Below, piece by piece: positions 36,567 to 48,129 of a stretch of DNA of 64,000 nt (its first letter is position 1; the number at the start of each line of letters is the position of its first letter). A program made the position numbers and the translations under genes. The notes under the pieces were generated by a model that saw only the letters and a program-made list of their open reading frames with translations, was not told where the DNA came from and searched no databases. This DNA is from Morchella semilibera (taxonomy: Eukaryota; Ascomycota; Pezizomycetes; Pezizales; Morchellaceae), in NCBI GenBank assembly GCA_009192285.1, contig CM018604.1:372001-436000 (forward strand), in the 5' to 3' direction.

Positions 36567-39500
36567 GTTGAGAGATGTCAATGATCTCGTGTTCAGGCCG
36601 AGCCCTAGATTTAGTTTTGGAAGGGTGTATCTCCAAGAAGCCCTCTGAAAAGTTTTGCACGATCCTCGTATTCACGCCATGCGCATGTACAGAAAAAGAT
36701 ACATCTTTGATCGCATGATCTTGTTGAAGGTTTACAGCTCAGGCAAGCTGACTGACCCTTGCATTTCTTGTGGCTCGCTGGCTACTATGGTGGAACATGT
36801 CAGCTTGGCCGCGATGTATTATAAAAGTGAATTCTAGAGGTATTTTTCCGGAAATAGATATGAAAGGGATGGCTGTCAAACAACCCTTGCATATATATGT
36901 GCTGTGAAACGTTGAGAAACTCTAGCTCTCTTACTTACGTTAATGATCATTAAGTCCGCCCAATTTCCTACACCAACAGAAAAAACAAAATTTTCTAGTC
37001 TCAATTCATACGTATACGTGTACTTGCTAAGTTTCTTCTCACTGTGATTTTTGCCATTATATAATCATATAAGTCGACTAGCTTTTTTTGTTATCAAGCT
37101 GCCCACAAGGCCTGCGGGATGCTGTGCTTTGGCCTGATCATGATTACAACGTGGTCATGGTATATAAGTACATGTAGTTGCCATAATGTCACGATCACGG
37201 TCACCCCGGCCATGCGCAGGCTTTAAAATACATGTAGGTTCCTGAAGTCGGGCTGGAGAAGAAAGAACAAATGATCCTGGCATTATAACCCACTAGGCAC
37301 ACACATATTATAACGTCTCCGCAAGCTCTATTATAATATATATACATCTGTTATATAATTAAAGAACCCTTTTTTTTATGGGTTTCTCCATGGGTTACGC
37401 TATTAATTCTCTAGTGCTATGCTCGATCAGATCAATGATGTAGAACTAAAGTTTCCCTCCAAATTGCAAACTTATTCTCGAGGTAGTTGGAGACGAAAAA
37501 GCTGACCCGGACACGGCCTTGCGGCGCCGTTACTACTCAATTGAATTGGTGTTACCTGCTATATATATATTTATGATAGCTCGAGGACTGCCGTCCATTG
37601 CCCCACATGATGTAATTGTCCAAAACATATCTAATTGAATTGCCCAACCACACCGTTTGAGTAGGTTTTCCTTACCAAATATTTTGCGTTGTTGTGGAAG
37701 CACTTATAGCTGCAGTTCTGGCGCCATGGCCAATCCCCACAGAGAAACCTCTATTTTGCCCAGAGATCCGACTTAGAGTGTTAAGCTGGTGGAAAGACAC
37801 ATGCGCATGCAATTAACCTAGATCAACTTCAACCCATTACTCAAATGCCACACATCCTATCAGGACTGCTGGAATTGTATGCAGAGAAATCGAACACCAA
37901 TCAAAGGCTCGTTGGTACCCGGCCAGTATCCGTAGGGGGACTCAAAAAGGAAATCCGTTCAATCAAGTTAAGTTTGTACGAAACGGGCTGAATTTGTTTA
38001 CGGGATGCGTGCTTGCTTTTGGTGCCTGCAGGGCTTTGAGTCAACTACAGTTAGCAATAGGGTACCTAATATAGGTACTTGGGACGAGACGTGCCCTTTG
38101 TGCACTTTTTGTGCTCCCACAGAAACCGTTTCCACCTATTGGTTGCACATAAGATAAGTGATGGCTGACTTTAATACACGACAGAATGACAGCACATTGT
38201 ATATGTACTTAAGTGCTTATATATATCCCAGTAACGGTGAGCGTTCATTCGCTCGTTCATGATTGAATATGGCACTCCCCCATTCAAAAGAGCACCAAGT
38301 AGGACGACTTCAGCTTATAATTTACCACATGTAACCATCCTCCACAGCCCAATATGCTGGCTACCTAGATGATCAAGTGTTGATCAGAGAAACGGGGGTC
38401 GCCGCCTTAGGTTTTCGTATTTGCGCGTGTGCACAAGAAGGAGTACGAGTGGTGAGAATTTAAGGCAAGATCAGCACTTGTAGTGGCATGTAACGAGAAT
38501 TGGTTCTAGATGTCCCAGGATCATAATTGGGCACAAGCCATATGTATGTATCATGATGTGATGCGGTTTCACAAGACCGGACCTGCTGGTTGGATTGGAT
38601 CCGAGTCGAGGGCTGGGATAAAATTCCTTGATGTACCTCCTATGATTGGTTGTGCCAGATGTCCGGGCACCTAACCCTCCTCCAAAGTGCAGGTACAAGT
38701 TTATAAACAAGAGACACCAGGTTGTAGATCGTACGCCAGTAATTACTTATCTCGTATATACAGTATTATTATGTAGCGCAAAATCTCGAGTTATTCGGGG
38801 GTTGCCAAGGCAAAAAGCTGACAATCTTCACCATTAGAGGAAGCGGTCTTCAAGAAAACAGCTCTCTTTTACTAAATGTAGTTTAGCAGGTGGCCTTGGC
38901 AACCCCCCGAGATTTTACGGTATTTAGCTAGAATACTTACTTTATGTTAGTCAACTCTCCTAATACGGTCGTGATTGGGTTAAATCTACATGTGTACTTT
39001 CAGTGTCACACGATAGGTTTACGGAAGGACCGGCAATTGTAACGAGATCTCGACCATGTATGTGCACAAGCGTATGTGCACAAGCAAGTACGAGCTTACT
39101 CTAATTTTGCGGGGCAAACGAGGGGTGATGTGACGTGGAAATCGAAGTCAATGGAGAGATCCCAAGACTAATTATAAGTCCTCCTGATCATAGGGTTCTT
39201 AGAATAATAGGTTACAAGGTGGAAATAGTAAGTTCTGATTAAAAGTATAAAGACAAATCCTAACGTTTGAGAATGAGTGATACTCCATGACCCACTGACA
39301 CCCCCCCGGAGTTTAACCCCGCCATCGATCACTTTCCGGACCGTATCCTTTGGGAAAATGTTCGGCACTTTTACGCGGGGTGCATAAATGGGCTGAAGAT
39401 CTTCAACTGCAACCACCTGATTGGCCGTTGAGCACTTCGATCTTAAACACAACCGAACCAGACTCCCAGTTAAACGAGGAAAGAAAAAAGCTTGTTCTAA

Positions 39501-39692
39501 AGATAGCGAGCTTCAACCTCTCAAATGCGCTACTAAATAGCCACACGAGACTGAATACGATAGGTAAATAGTTACATAGAAGAAATGTAAGGAAAAAGTC
39601 TCCCCCTCCCTTCGTACCCCCCCGGCACTGGCCCTCTTGGCCTATTGTCGTCGCATACAACCACCCCACACAATCGATTAAATACGAGGGTG
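36567..39692. other. Intergenic, no gene seen apart from one inverted-repeat element
   Basis: Contains TACATGTA at 37169 and 37229 and the inverted repeat at 38779-38918. No open frame has recognisable content. Confidence 0.5.
38779..38918. mobile_element. Imperfect inverted-repeat element, about 140 bp
   Basis: The left arm contains AAAATCTCG and GGGGGTTGCCAAGGC; the right arm is the complement (GCCTTGGCAACCCCC, CGAGATTTT). The left arm has an 8-nt insertion between the two blocks. The roughly 80-bp centre does not code. It resembles a foldback or MITE relic; no other copy is seen in the window. Confidence 0.5.
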
Positions 39693-40998
39693 TTACAAGC
39701 ACTTTAACGATGTGTTAGTTATCGGGTTCGTGCGGTGTGGTTGAGCCAACACATGGAATGTAGGTTATACCTGATAGTAGTAATCGTTGACCTTGGTGCA
39801 CGTCGAGCCAGAGGCGCAGGTCGTGGATCCTGAGTACCCAATGCCGCCACTACATAATTTGTCTTTATATCAGATACCTAGCTGGTGGCTGGAGCAGGTA
39901 GGGGGTAATCAACTTACCATTGGCCGAACTTCGCTACAGTAGCACCAGTCGAAGTTGGGGCAGCGCTGGTGACAACAGAAGCCACACTTGATGTAGAGGC
40001 AGCGGGCGCCGCCGACGAGGAAGCTACAGGGCTAGTGGTTCCAGTTCCAGTCCCGGGCCAGACTGCAGGGCCGGGAACAATATAAGTGGTGGAGGTATCT
40101 GAGTTAATCAGAACAGAAACGCCCGGATCAGACATGCTGAAGGCACCAGGAAGGCTGACGAGATAAGAGCCTGAAGGCGACGCGGTTCCGCTTCCGGTGA
40201 CTGTGAGTTGCGCACATTCAGGGTAGAATTGGGGAGTGAGTTCTTGGTGAAGAGCAAGGACTTCGTGCTGCACATAACTGTCAGTATCCAGCAGTCAAAG
40301 TTATTAAAAAAAAACAGCCATAAGTGTACAAACCCTGATGATATAATTTCCAGGAGCAAGACTGGCCGGGATAGTTGTAGTCCACTTCAGCGTCTCTAAG
40401 ACAATGCCGTTACCCCATTCTCCATTGTTGATTGTGCCCGACAAAAGCCCGGCCTCGTCGATCTTGAACCATACTGCACCGCTGCCATCAAAGCTCTCAC
40501 AGCTGGAAGGGCACTTGGCCATATATACGGTTACTGGGCCTTCAGCGTGGGTCCACTGAGTCCATACCGCGGTGATATCAGTGCCAGCTGTAATTGATCA
40601 TATTATATTAATAAAAATACATAATAATATATATAAGAGTGGAGAATAGGGAGGAGCTTCAGCTATCTGGGCCATGACATACCTTCAATTGGCGCATGGA
40701 GCGCAGACGTTTCACCGGCGTTGTTGCACCTGATGTTGGTTCCCGAGGGATCAAGGATGGGGTCGTAGCTGCTGTATTTTCTCTGGATAGTAGACTGTCC
40801 AGTTGCAGGATTATATGGTTCCCAACTATAGTTATAGTACAAAGGTGTTAAAAGCTATTACCATGTGTAAGCAAGGGAGATTTATCCATACCCCTTGTAT
40901 TCAGTAGAACCAATAATGTACTTTCCAACACCACCATGAGCAGCAACTTGGGATGCTAAGAGCGACAGAGCTGAGAAAACGAGAGATGCTGAAACCAT
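39693..40998 (-). CDS. AA9 lytic polysaccharide monooxygenase with C-terminal CBM1
   Basis: Six exons on the minus strand, 40998-40892, 40825-40683, 40587-40334, 40267-39918, 39849-39771 and 39701-39693, encode 313 residues in frame. The signal peptide ends ...LLASQVAA before HGGVGKYIIG, so the mature chain starts with the copper-binding His of the histidine brace. The second His lies in VWTQWTHAEGPVTVYMAKC. The axial region shows YIIRHEVLALH and PQFYPECAQLTVTGSG, with the conserved Gln and Tyr. A Ser/Thr/Ala/Pro linker leads to CBM1: FGQCGGIGYSGSTTC, ASGSTCTKVNDYYYQ and CL. The last two residues and stop come from a 9-nt exon that restores the final CBM1 cysteine. The secreted enzyme oxidatively cleaves crystalline cellulose, which CBM1 anchors. 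The Tyr/Gln set fits canonical AA9; regioselectivity is not readable. Confidence 0.93.
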
Positions 40999-41101
40999 CG
41001 TGCTGGTATTGTTAGGTGCTATTAGATGCGTATATATATGGTACGGTTTGATAGTTCTCAAGAGATAGCTAAGAAAGTCAACATGGCGAGAGTTTATTCA
41101 A

Positions 41102-41109
41102 CTTATATA
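41102..41109 (-). promoter_or_regulatory. TATA box of the AA9 gene
   Basis: TATATAAG on the minus strand about 105 nt before the start codon. A second TA-rich tract only 30 nt before the ATG is less likely to be the core promoter. Confidence 0.45.
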
Positions 41110-42878
41110 GTTTTTAGTCCAAAATTTAAGGGGAGAGTTCCTAGGATGGCAGAAAAAATCCCCCCCCCCGAGTTTGGCGCCCAAGATTGAATTCCTCTAT
41201 GAAAAATAGTCACGGGGAGTAGAAAAGCCTTTCGGACCGACGGAATCACATCGTTGAGCTGGGTTGTTGCCCCTGCACAATCCGATATAAGCTCCTGTAT
41301 ACCACAGTTCAAACTCATAATTTCTGTTCAGGTCCACAGTCCTCCCTTTAATATATTAACAATTATATGGCCTCGGGCCGTTAGCCCTTCTTTTGTCCTC
41401 CTTGTAATTAACTAAGCCTATTATGGGTTGGCCAAGTAAGCGGTGGGACGTCTATGTTATGAATTATCAGGTGTTCAAACTTTATAGTACCCCGAAGCGC
41501 CCCTCACGGGTTTCATATGTAGTTATGCTTACTTTATCTGTGGGTTGTATCTGTATATACCGTGTAACCGGGAGCTTTTAGGCTGATCTACGGCAGGGTA
41601 TTAAATCTCCGGCGAATATCGCCGATTAGAGTTATTACAATCCCTTTTCATAGTTAACTTGAGTGGAGTTCCTCTTGCTCTTTCAATATGATTGTAAATG
41701 GTAAGTATCATGAGTATGTGGATTTTTACCAAAGACTTTCAGAGTCAGAGGCACCGCGTCGAGTAATAAACAGTTTTCCAAGGCGATACATTATTGTTAT
41801 TTGAAATTTGGTCCAACTTCCTCGGGGGGGTAAATATATAACTGAGAGATGCATAATTATATTGGTAATCGTTTGAGTCGATGCACGCTCTGTAATAGCG
41901 AATGCGTTATTATTATGCACATATTTTCTATACGCATATTTTCTGTGATTAAAGCCGACCTTTCTGTATCACGAGTACCCTTGTGGAGCAAAGACTTGGG
42001 GAAATTGTTTGGCTCCAAGCTCAGGCCTGTGTGTAAGACCCATATCTATCCTTCTTCAAAAGGTAGTTGAAGGAGCGATTTTGGCGGTTATGTCAGGTCT
42101 CAGGTTTGTACAAAACCCGCCGAGGCCCACAGTAGAGAGCTACATTCCTTGATTTATGTCCGGATGTATCGGCTCTTTCATGTGTCACATAATATAAGAG
42201 AACGCCATGTGTCTCTTTATATTGCAGCATACCCCACAATCGGTATGTAGGTATCTGTCATTCTCGCGGGACCAAGGTTCCGGGACGCCGTGTCGTACAT
42301 ATGTGAGGGGAAGTCCGTATCCACCTCACTAGGCCCTTTACCTTTGTTCCAGAGTAGAGAACCCCAGATTGCGGGTAATGTTTTCGTGGAGACAAAGGTT
42401 GATAAGCCTCGACAAATGCACGCGGCACTCCATACTTGGGAATACTAACCAACAGGTCTCATGTTTCGGTTTCCTCTCCCCGCAAAGAGAGTTTCTTAAC
42501 GATTTGACGGGTTTACTCGATTAGCTGAGCGTTTCTTCAAACATAAGAGTGCTTGTGTAATCCGTTCGAGTGAGTGTTCATGCAGCTGACATAAACCTCC
42601 CCCTGGCACGTGCCAATGATCCACATCCCTCAAACGCCAATGATGTCATGTCAAGCTTTTCTGACTGTCCCCTTTCCAAAGCTTCTTCCCTTGCTTTTAA
42701 AGCTTAAAAACCATGGACCTTAGCGAAACGCAACCATGACGACATATCTGGGCACCGTAAATAGTAGTAAAATAGGGCCCATTACCACAGACGAACCTCA
42801 CGATAGATTACATACCCCTTTGCATTTTCTGAAATTAATCGGAGAGAGCGGCCTCATAGATACCCTGCAAAACCAAAA
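41110..42878. other. Intergenic, no gene seen
   Basis: This is the divergent upstream region shared by the AA9 gene and the TIM-barrel enzyme gene. I find no repeat or coding signal beyond short random frames. Confidence 0.5.
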
Positions 42879-43968
42879 ATGTCAAATCCCGACCTCTCAA
42901 ATATAAAGTTATCATATGCAACGCCCTCCTTAGGGATGCACCCTACGCATACGCTCCCATTAAAGCTCTCTGCAATCTCCACAGCTGGATACCAAGGCTT
43001 CGAGCTTGGCTTCGACGACCTCCTCTCCTTCGCTCGTCAATACCTACGGAACCCAAATCTTGCCGAAGACGACTACGACACCCTGTGTAAAGCCGCTACA
43101 GAGGTCAGGCGACTTTGCAAACAGTTGCAACTAGAGGTGCTAGTATTACAGCCATTCTCAAACTTCGAAGGATACCCGGAGGGGACAGAGAAACGAAAGA
43201 AGGCCTTTGACAAAGCGCGGGGATGGATGAAGATCATGGATGCCGTAGGGTGTGACATGCTTCAAGTAAGTAGTAACATATCGTTTTCGGCCAATATTTT
43301 TTTGAGCTCTATGGAACTAAGTGGGAATTATTTACCACCAGGTTGGATCAAACGATGACCCATCGAGCATTTCCTCGTTCCCCGAAATTGCCAGAGACCT
43401 TGCAGCCCTTGCAGACCTATACCACCCCCGCCGCATCGCATACGAGAACTGGGCTTGGGGTGCCCACGTCAATACCTGGGCACATGCCAACGAAGTGATA
43501 AAGCTCGCTGACCGTTCCAACCTTGGGCTCTGCCTCGACACATTCCAGACAGCCTCACTAGAATGGGGGGACCCATGTGTTCCGTCTGGAAAGATTGAGA
43601 ACGCCGATGAGGTCTACAAGGCCTCATTGCAGAAGCTTGAGGAGGAAGTGGACCCGGAAAAGATATTCTTCCTCCAAATCTCAGATGCATACCACATGGT
43701 ACCACCGCTGGAGCGAGAGGGAGAGGTGCCACCAAGGGGGAGATGGAGTCATGCGGGCAGGCCGATACCATATCAAGGCGGGTACTTACCTGTATTGGGT
43801 ATGGTACAGGCGGTACTGAAAACGGGGTTTAGGGGTTGGTTCAGTGTAGAGGTGTTTTTGGAGGAGGAGCATTCGCAAGAGCTCAAAAGCGGGCTGTTGG
43901 ATGGATGGGCGAAAGAAGGGATGGAGTCTGTTAAGAGATTATTGAAAGAGGCGGGGAAGGGTGTCTGA
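42879..43968 (+). CDS. 3-dehydroshikimate dehydratase-like, xylose-isomerase-fold TIM barrel
   Basis: Two exons, 42879-43265 and 43342-43968, encode 337 residues; the intron is phase 0. The chain begins with a strand typical of the sugar phosphate isomerase/epimerase superfamily (LSYATPSLGM, then ISTAGYQGFELGFDDL). Further marks are LEVLVLQPFSNFEGY, RIAYENWAWGAHVNTWAHAN with the metal-ligand Glu, NLGLCLDTFQTASLEWGDP with the Asp-containing strand, IFFLQISDAYHM, and FRGWFSVEVFLEEE with the last acidic ligand. Fungal 3-dehydroshikimate dehydratases of quinate catabolism (QA-4 type) share this order; they convert 3-dehydroshikimate to protocatechuate with a divalent metal. The same fold includes inosose dehydratases and isomerases, and the neighbour is an inositol-type transporter, so the substrate is open. 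Confidence 0.85.
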
Positions 43969-45917
43969 GTGTCGGTGACGTGATTTTGGGCATATGTTCG
44001 TCAAGAGGAGTTTGTAGACAGGATATCTGTAGTATTTATCTTCTATGACTACATCTCGATTCCCACGATTGGAATCACGCTAGCTGTGCAAGCTCCTCTT
44101 ATCGGCCTTATATTCACTAGCCGCGTAGACATACTTGGCGAATTAATGGGTGCACTCGAAATGTTGATAATACATGTATGTTATACGCAGCGTGAGCCAA
44201 GCCACATTATTATACTCTGTTCCCAAAAGCATGTCTCAGGTTTATCAAAGACAACACTGGTGACGGCTTGGCACGAGGTAATAATTCAGGACCTCAGTCT
44301 CATAGGTATCAATGTCCTGGACCCAGTCATTGCTCCTCATCTTACCAGGCGCAAAGGAGTCAAATTATTGGGCCGGATCTAAAGGTTTGCGGGCTAGAGG
44401 TATGTATGTATGCCCGTTGGATGGAGAAGAGTCACAACTGGTTAGGAGGTTGGGGGCTATCGTTTCGTGCTCTGATGCTACGCAGTGAACCTACTTGGGT
44501 TTGAGGCCCATGTATCCTCCATGATACATGTTTTGCTTGAATCGGGGTGCTCACCGTCCTATAGAAACAATATGTTTCTCACACATACAGGGGAGTCTAG
44601 CCTGCACCTATTATCTACTGCCATTTTGGGGCTGGTGAGGATATGGCGGCCGGCCGACTGTGTTATAAATAAGCCCGCCCATCTCACCCTTTTTACAGAT
44701 ATGTATGTGCTGCCCCCCACCTCCCTCCAGCAGCCTCTCAGCCTATAGGTCTATACATTGCGGTGCTTTAACTACTCGTTTTTAGTGCAAAACTCTCATC
44801 CAACTTTTATCAATTGTCTTTGCACTAGAGTTCATTCTCTTTACTACGAAGATATCTGGGTTATGCTACCGGGAGGTCTAGACGGGGGGCAGAAGTGGCA
44901 CTTGGCAACATTAGGGAGTTGTGAATATCCCTTTAGTTGAGATAGGTCTTTCTATCTATCCTCGATGGCTGCAACTAGGGTGTTTGTACTGCCCAACTCG
45001 AGGTATATAGGAGAAGCCAGGCATGGTGGGTTGCACAAAAAGATCGCTGAAATGGAGTTTACAAGGGTGGAAACTCCTGTTGCCAAACGGGCCCTAATTA
45101 AACCAACTAGCATTATTTATACCCGAGTGAGTTCCTGTGATCCATACTCTAATGAACATCTTTTTTTTTTTTGCTTGTTTAGTTCATTAATTATATGCAG
45201 CCTACAGCTATGACAATACCGCACCACCCCAGAACTTCCTTCTTCCGCCGCCACCTGCTATCAAAACAAAAACAAAACAACATAAATCAAAACCAAACCC
45301 TCGCCTCTCCTTCCTTCGTATTTCAGTCTCTCTCCAATTTGCCCCGTCCCCAATGCATCCGCGCTCGCTCGTATTCCCTAGCTCCGCTGCGTTTCCCTCC
45401 CCTTCTCTACTCTGATGTTCGGCCCCATATCTCTAGCGCCTTTTCTATCCCTTTCTCAGTCCGTATATAGTAGCTCCTTGGTGCTGGTAATCGTCGGGTT
45501 GTTTCCCTGCTTGCCGCGGTGGATGTGCACTCTGTCAGGATGAGTAATGAACATCTTTGCAGTGAGGGACCCTGAATTTCATATTGATATGCTGGCTGGC
45601 CGTGGAATGGAAATTATCAATAGACTCTCGTTGATATTTTTGAATTCGTGGTTGCCTTTCCTGGGGACTCTGGAGTTATTATTTCAAGCTCCAGAGTGAC
45701 GTTGAAGACGGTGCCGCTAAATAATGAAAAGGTTGTTTATTAATCTTTACGGATCGGAAGGGTTCAAAAAAAAATTATATATACACATAAGACATCACAA
45801 TCGCAGTAGCAAGTAGTCATAGCTGACTGTGGTATAGACACTCCGGGACCAAACGCCAGTGCCAGAATAAACAAAACGAGCCCTTCACCACCGCCGACCA
45901 TAACGCCATCTTCTTAC
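43969..45917. other. Intergenic between convergent genes, no gene seen
   Basis: The 3' ends of the TIM-barrel gene and the transporter gene face each other across this stretch. It holds one TACATGTA (44171) and a T12 run near 45161. A plus-strand frame at 45195-45470 is Ser/Pro-rich but has no family feature. Confidence 0.5.
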
Positions 45918-48030
45918 TTAGACCTTCTCTCTCAGGGCCTCCTCCCTCCTCCTCAGCTCCTCCTGCCCCAACCTCTTGAGCTCCTTCCTCCGTCTCCTAC
46001 TCTCCCTAATCCCAAAGCTCTTACTCAATATCTCCGCCACCTCCTCCAACGTGAAGCCGCTCAGATCCGGGTACAGGAAGATGACAAACAGCCATCCAAG
46101 GAAACACAGGATCGCATAGAACCCGAAAGCCCCACTGGGCGTCATCTTGTCCATCATTGTCAAGAACGTCGACCCCAGGATGAGGTTTGCGCCCCAGTTG
46201 GTGGCGGTAGCCATGCCTGTTCCGTATCCTCGCACGTTGTACGGGAAGACCTCGCTCTGGCCGACCCACGCGATGTTGCCGATGCCAAGGGCGTAGAACA
46301 TCACGTATATAATCTGGGAGGCAAGGATGAGGATTGCCCAGCGGTTGCCGCCGCCGCCGACGACGTCCCCGGCGTCGTTGCGCGGGAGGAAGTGGAATGC
46401 GATGGCGCATAGTGTGAGACCGGCGCAACAGCCCCAGAGGGTGCCGATGAGGATACGGCGGCGGCCGATGCGGTCGACGATGAGGAAGGTGACGCACTAG
46501 TGGAGGGAATTGCGTGAGTTTATATTTAGAAATGGCGGGAGAGGGGGGGGGGGGGGTCCTTACGGTCATTACAAAGTTTGTCCCGGCGACAATGAGACTG
46601 ACGGCTGTAGGGTTCTCGAAGCCGACGCTTTTGAAAATGGTGGCGGAGAAATACATCAATGAATTGAAACCGGAGAATTGCTGCAATAGCATTAGTACCT
46701 ATATACAGACGCACTCCAACATCCTGAACTGTAACGTACCTGGATTCCCTGCAATCCGCACGCAATAATCAATGCCCTCAGATTGGACGGCACGGTGTAA
46801 AGACTCTTGAGATCGCTCAATGCCTTCTCCCAAGCTGTTCCAGGTCTTCTGTCCTCGGTGAACTCCTTGATATATGCCACTTTCTCGTCAAGATCCCTAT
46901 CGGAGGCGCCCTTGTAGATTTGTGACAAGATTGTCTTTGCACGATCTTCGATACCCTTTCGGATTACTTTTTGGAATTACTCGTGTTAGCCAAAAGCCTA
47001 CAACTGACTTGGGAAATTGGGGGGGTCCATACAGTATCGAGGGCTTTCGGGAAGCCAGTACAGTATAATAAACTGGATTGCAGCCGGAATAGCGCCGATG
47101 CCTACCATGATGCGCCAGCCGCCGTGGACATGTGTAAGGCCGGCACCAATGGCATAGGCAATGACCTGGCCAAATGTGATGAAGAGGACATTGATAATGA
47201 TCATTCGCCCACGGTAATTTGCCTACGAAGTGCACCGTAATTGATTAGATTTGAGGTATGAGCATTTCGTGTGGATAAATATTAATTTTACTTACCGGTG
47301 AAAGCTCAGCCAGATACAATGGAACTATCAAGCTTGCCAATCCCACACCTATACCGATAACAAACCGACTACACATACCAATCAGTCCAAGACTTATAAA
47401 AAAGAGAAGAACGGAGGTCAGCTCACCCAGCAACCATCAACCATACACTCCCAGAAAGCGCTTGCATGATCGCCCCAATGATAAACACCACATCTGCAAT
47501 CGCAACAACCCACTTCCTCCCAATCTGATCTGCAAGCGCACCGGCCCCAATCCCCGCCAGGAGTGCGCCGAGGGAGGTGGCAGCAGTGACAAACTCCTTT
47601 TGCTGGTTCGAGAGCTCTGAGGGACCGAGGTCACCGCCGATCACTACGAGAGCGCCGGAAATAACCCTGCAGGGGCGCTGTTAGTTTTTTTTCCCCCCCA
47701 ACTATGGTATCCGGTCGTTCAGAAGGAATTAAATACCCAGTGTCGTATCCAAAGAGTAACTGCGATTTCCATGTCAGCATTGCAAAATACTAACAACTGG
47801 CGCAATGCCGCCAGTGTGTATCTGGGGAGAAACAAACTTACACCACTGATACCAGCGACAAACGTCAGAACCCACATCCATACCGTTGGCGTCTCTGAAG
47901 TTTCTTGCACCGACGCGTCGTCCGGAGTGGTAGGGACAGATCTAGCATCCTCGCGCACCGACGCCTCGTTGCTTTTCGAGGCCGAGCCAGACCGTGACCC
48001 TTGGTCTTCAATACCAAAGTTGGTACTCAT
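45918..48030 (-). CDS. MFS transporter, myo-inositol (ITR) type
   Basis: Eight exons on the minus strand, 48030-47842, 47759-47737, 47666-47427, 47368-47296, 47222-47033, 46966-46740, 46680-46564 and 46496-45918, give 545 residues with all phases consistent. After a Ser-rich cytoplasmic N-terminus come [19 protein letters not shown] (across a 23-nt microexon), the loop [52 protein letters not shown], and DRIGRRRIL: all sugar-porter signatures. The late helices read [20 protein letters not shown] and [20 protein letters not shown], closest to yeast ITR1/ITR2 inositol transporters. It is a plasma-membrane proton symporter by family; inositol or another cyclitol is the likely substrate. A charged C-terminal tail follows. 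TATAAA lies 94 nt upstream. Confidence 0.9.
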
Positions 48031-48123
48031 GGTAACTGATGGGTTGTGTGCAAAGAATGTTTGTGAGAGAAGAAAAGAAAAGGAAAGAAAAAAAAAAAAA
48101 GAGAGACACAGGGGCAACTATCC

Positions 48124-48129
48124 TTTATA
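48124..48129 (-). promoter_or_regulatory. TATA box of the ITR-type transporter gene
   Basis: TATAAA on the minus strand about 94 nt before the start codon at 48030. Confidence 0.45.
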
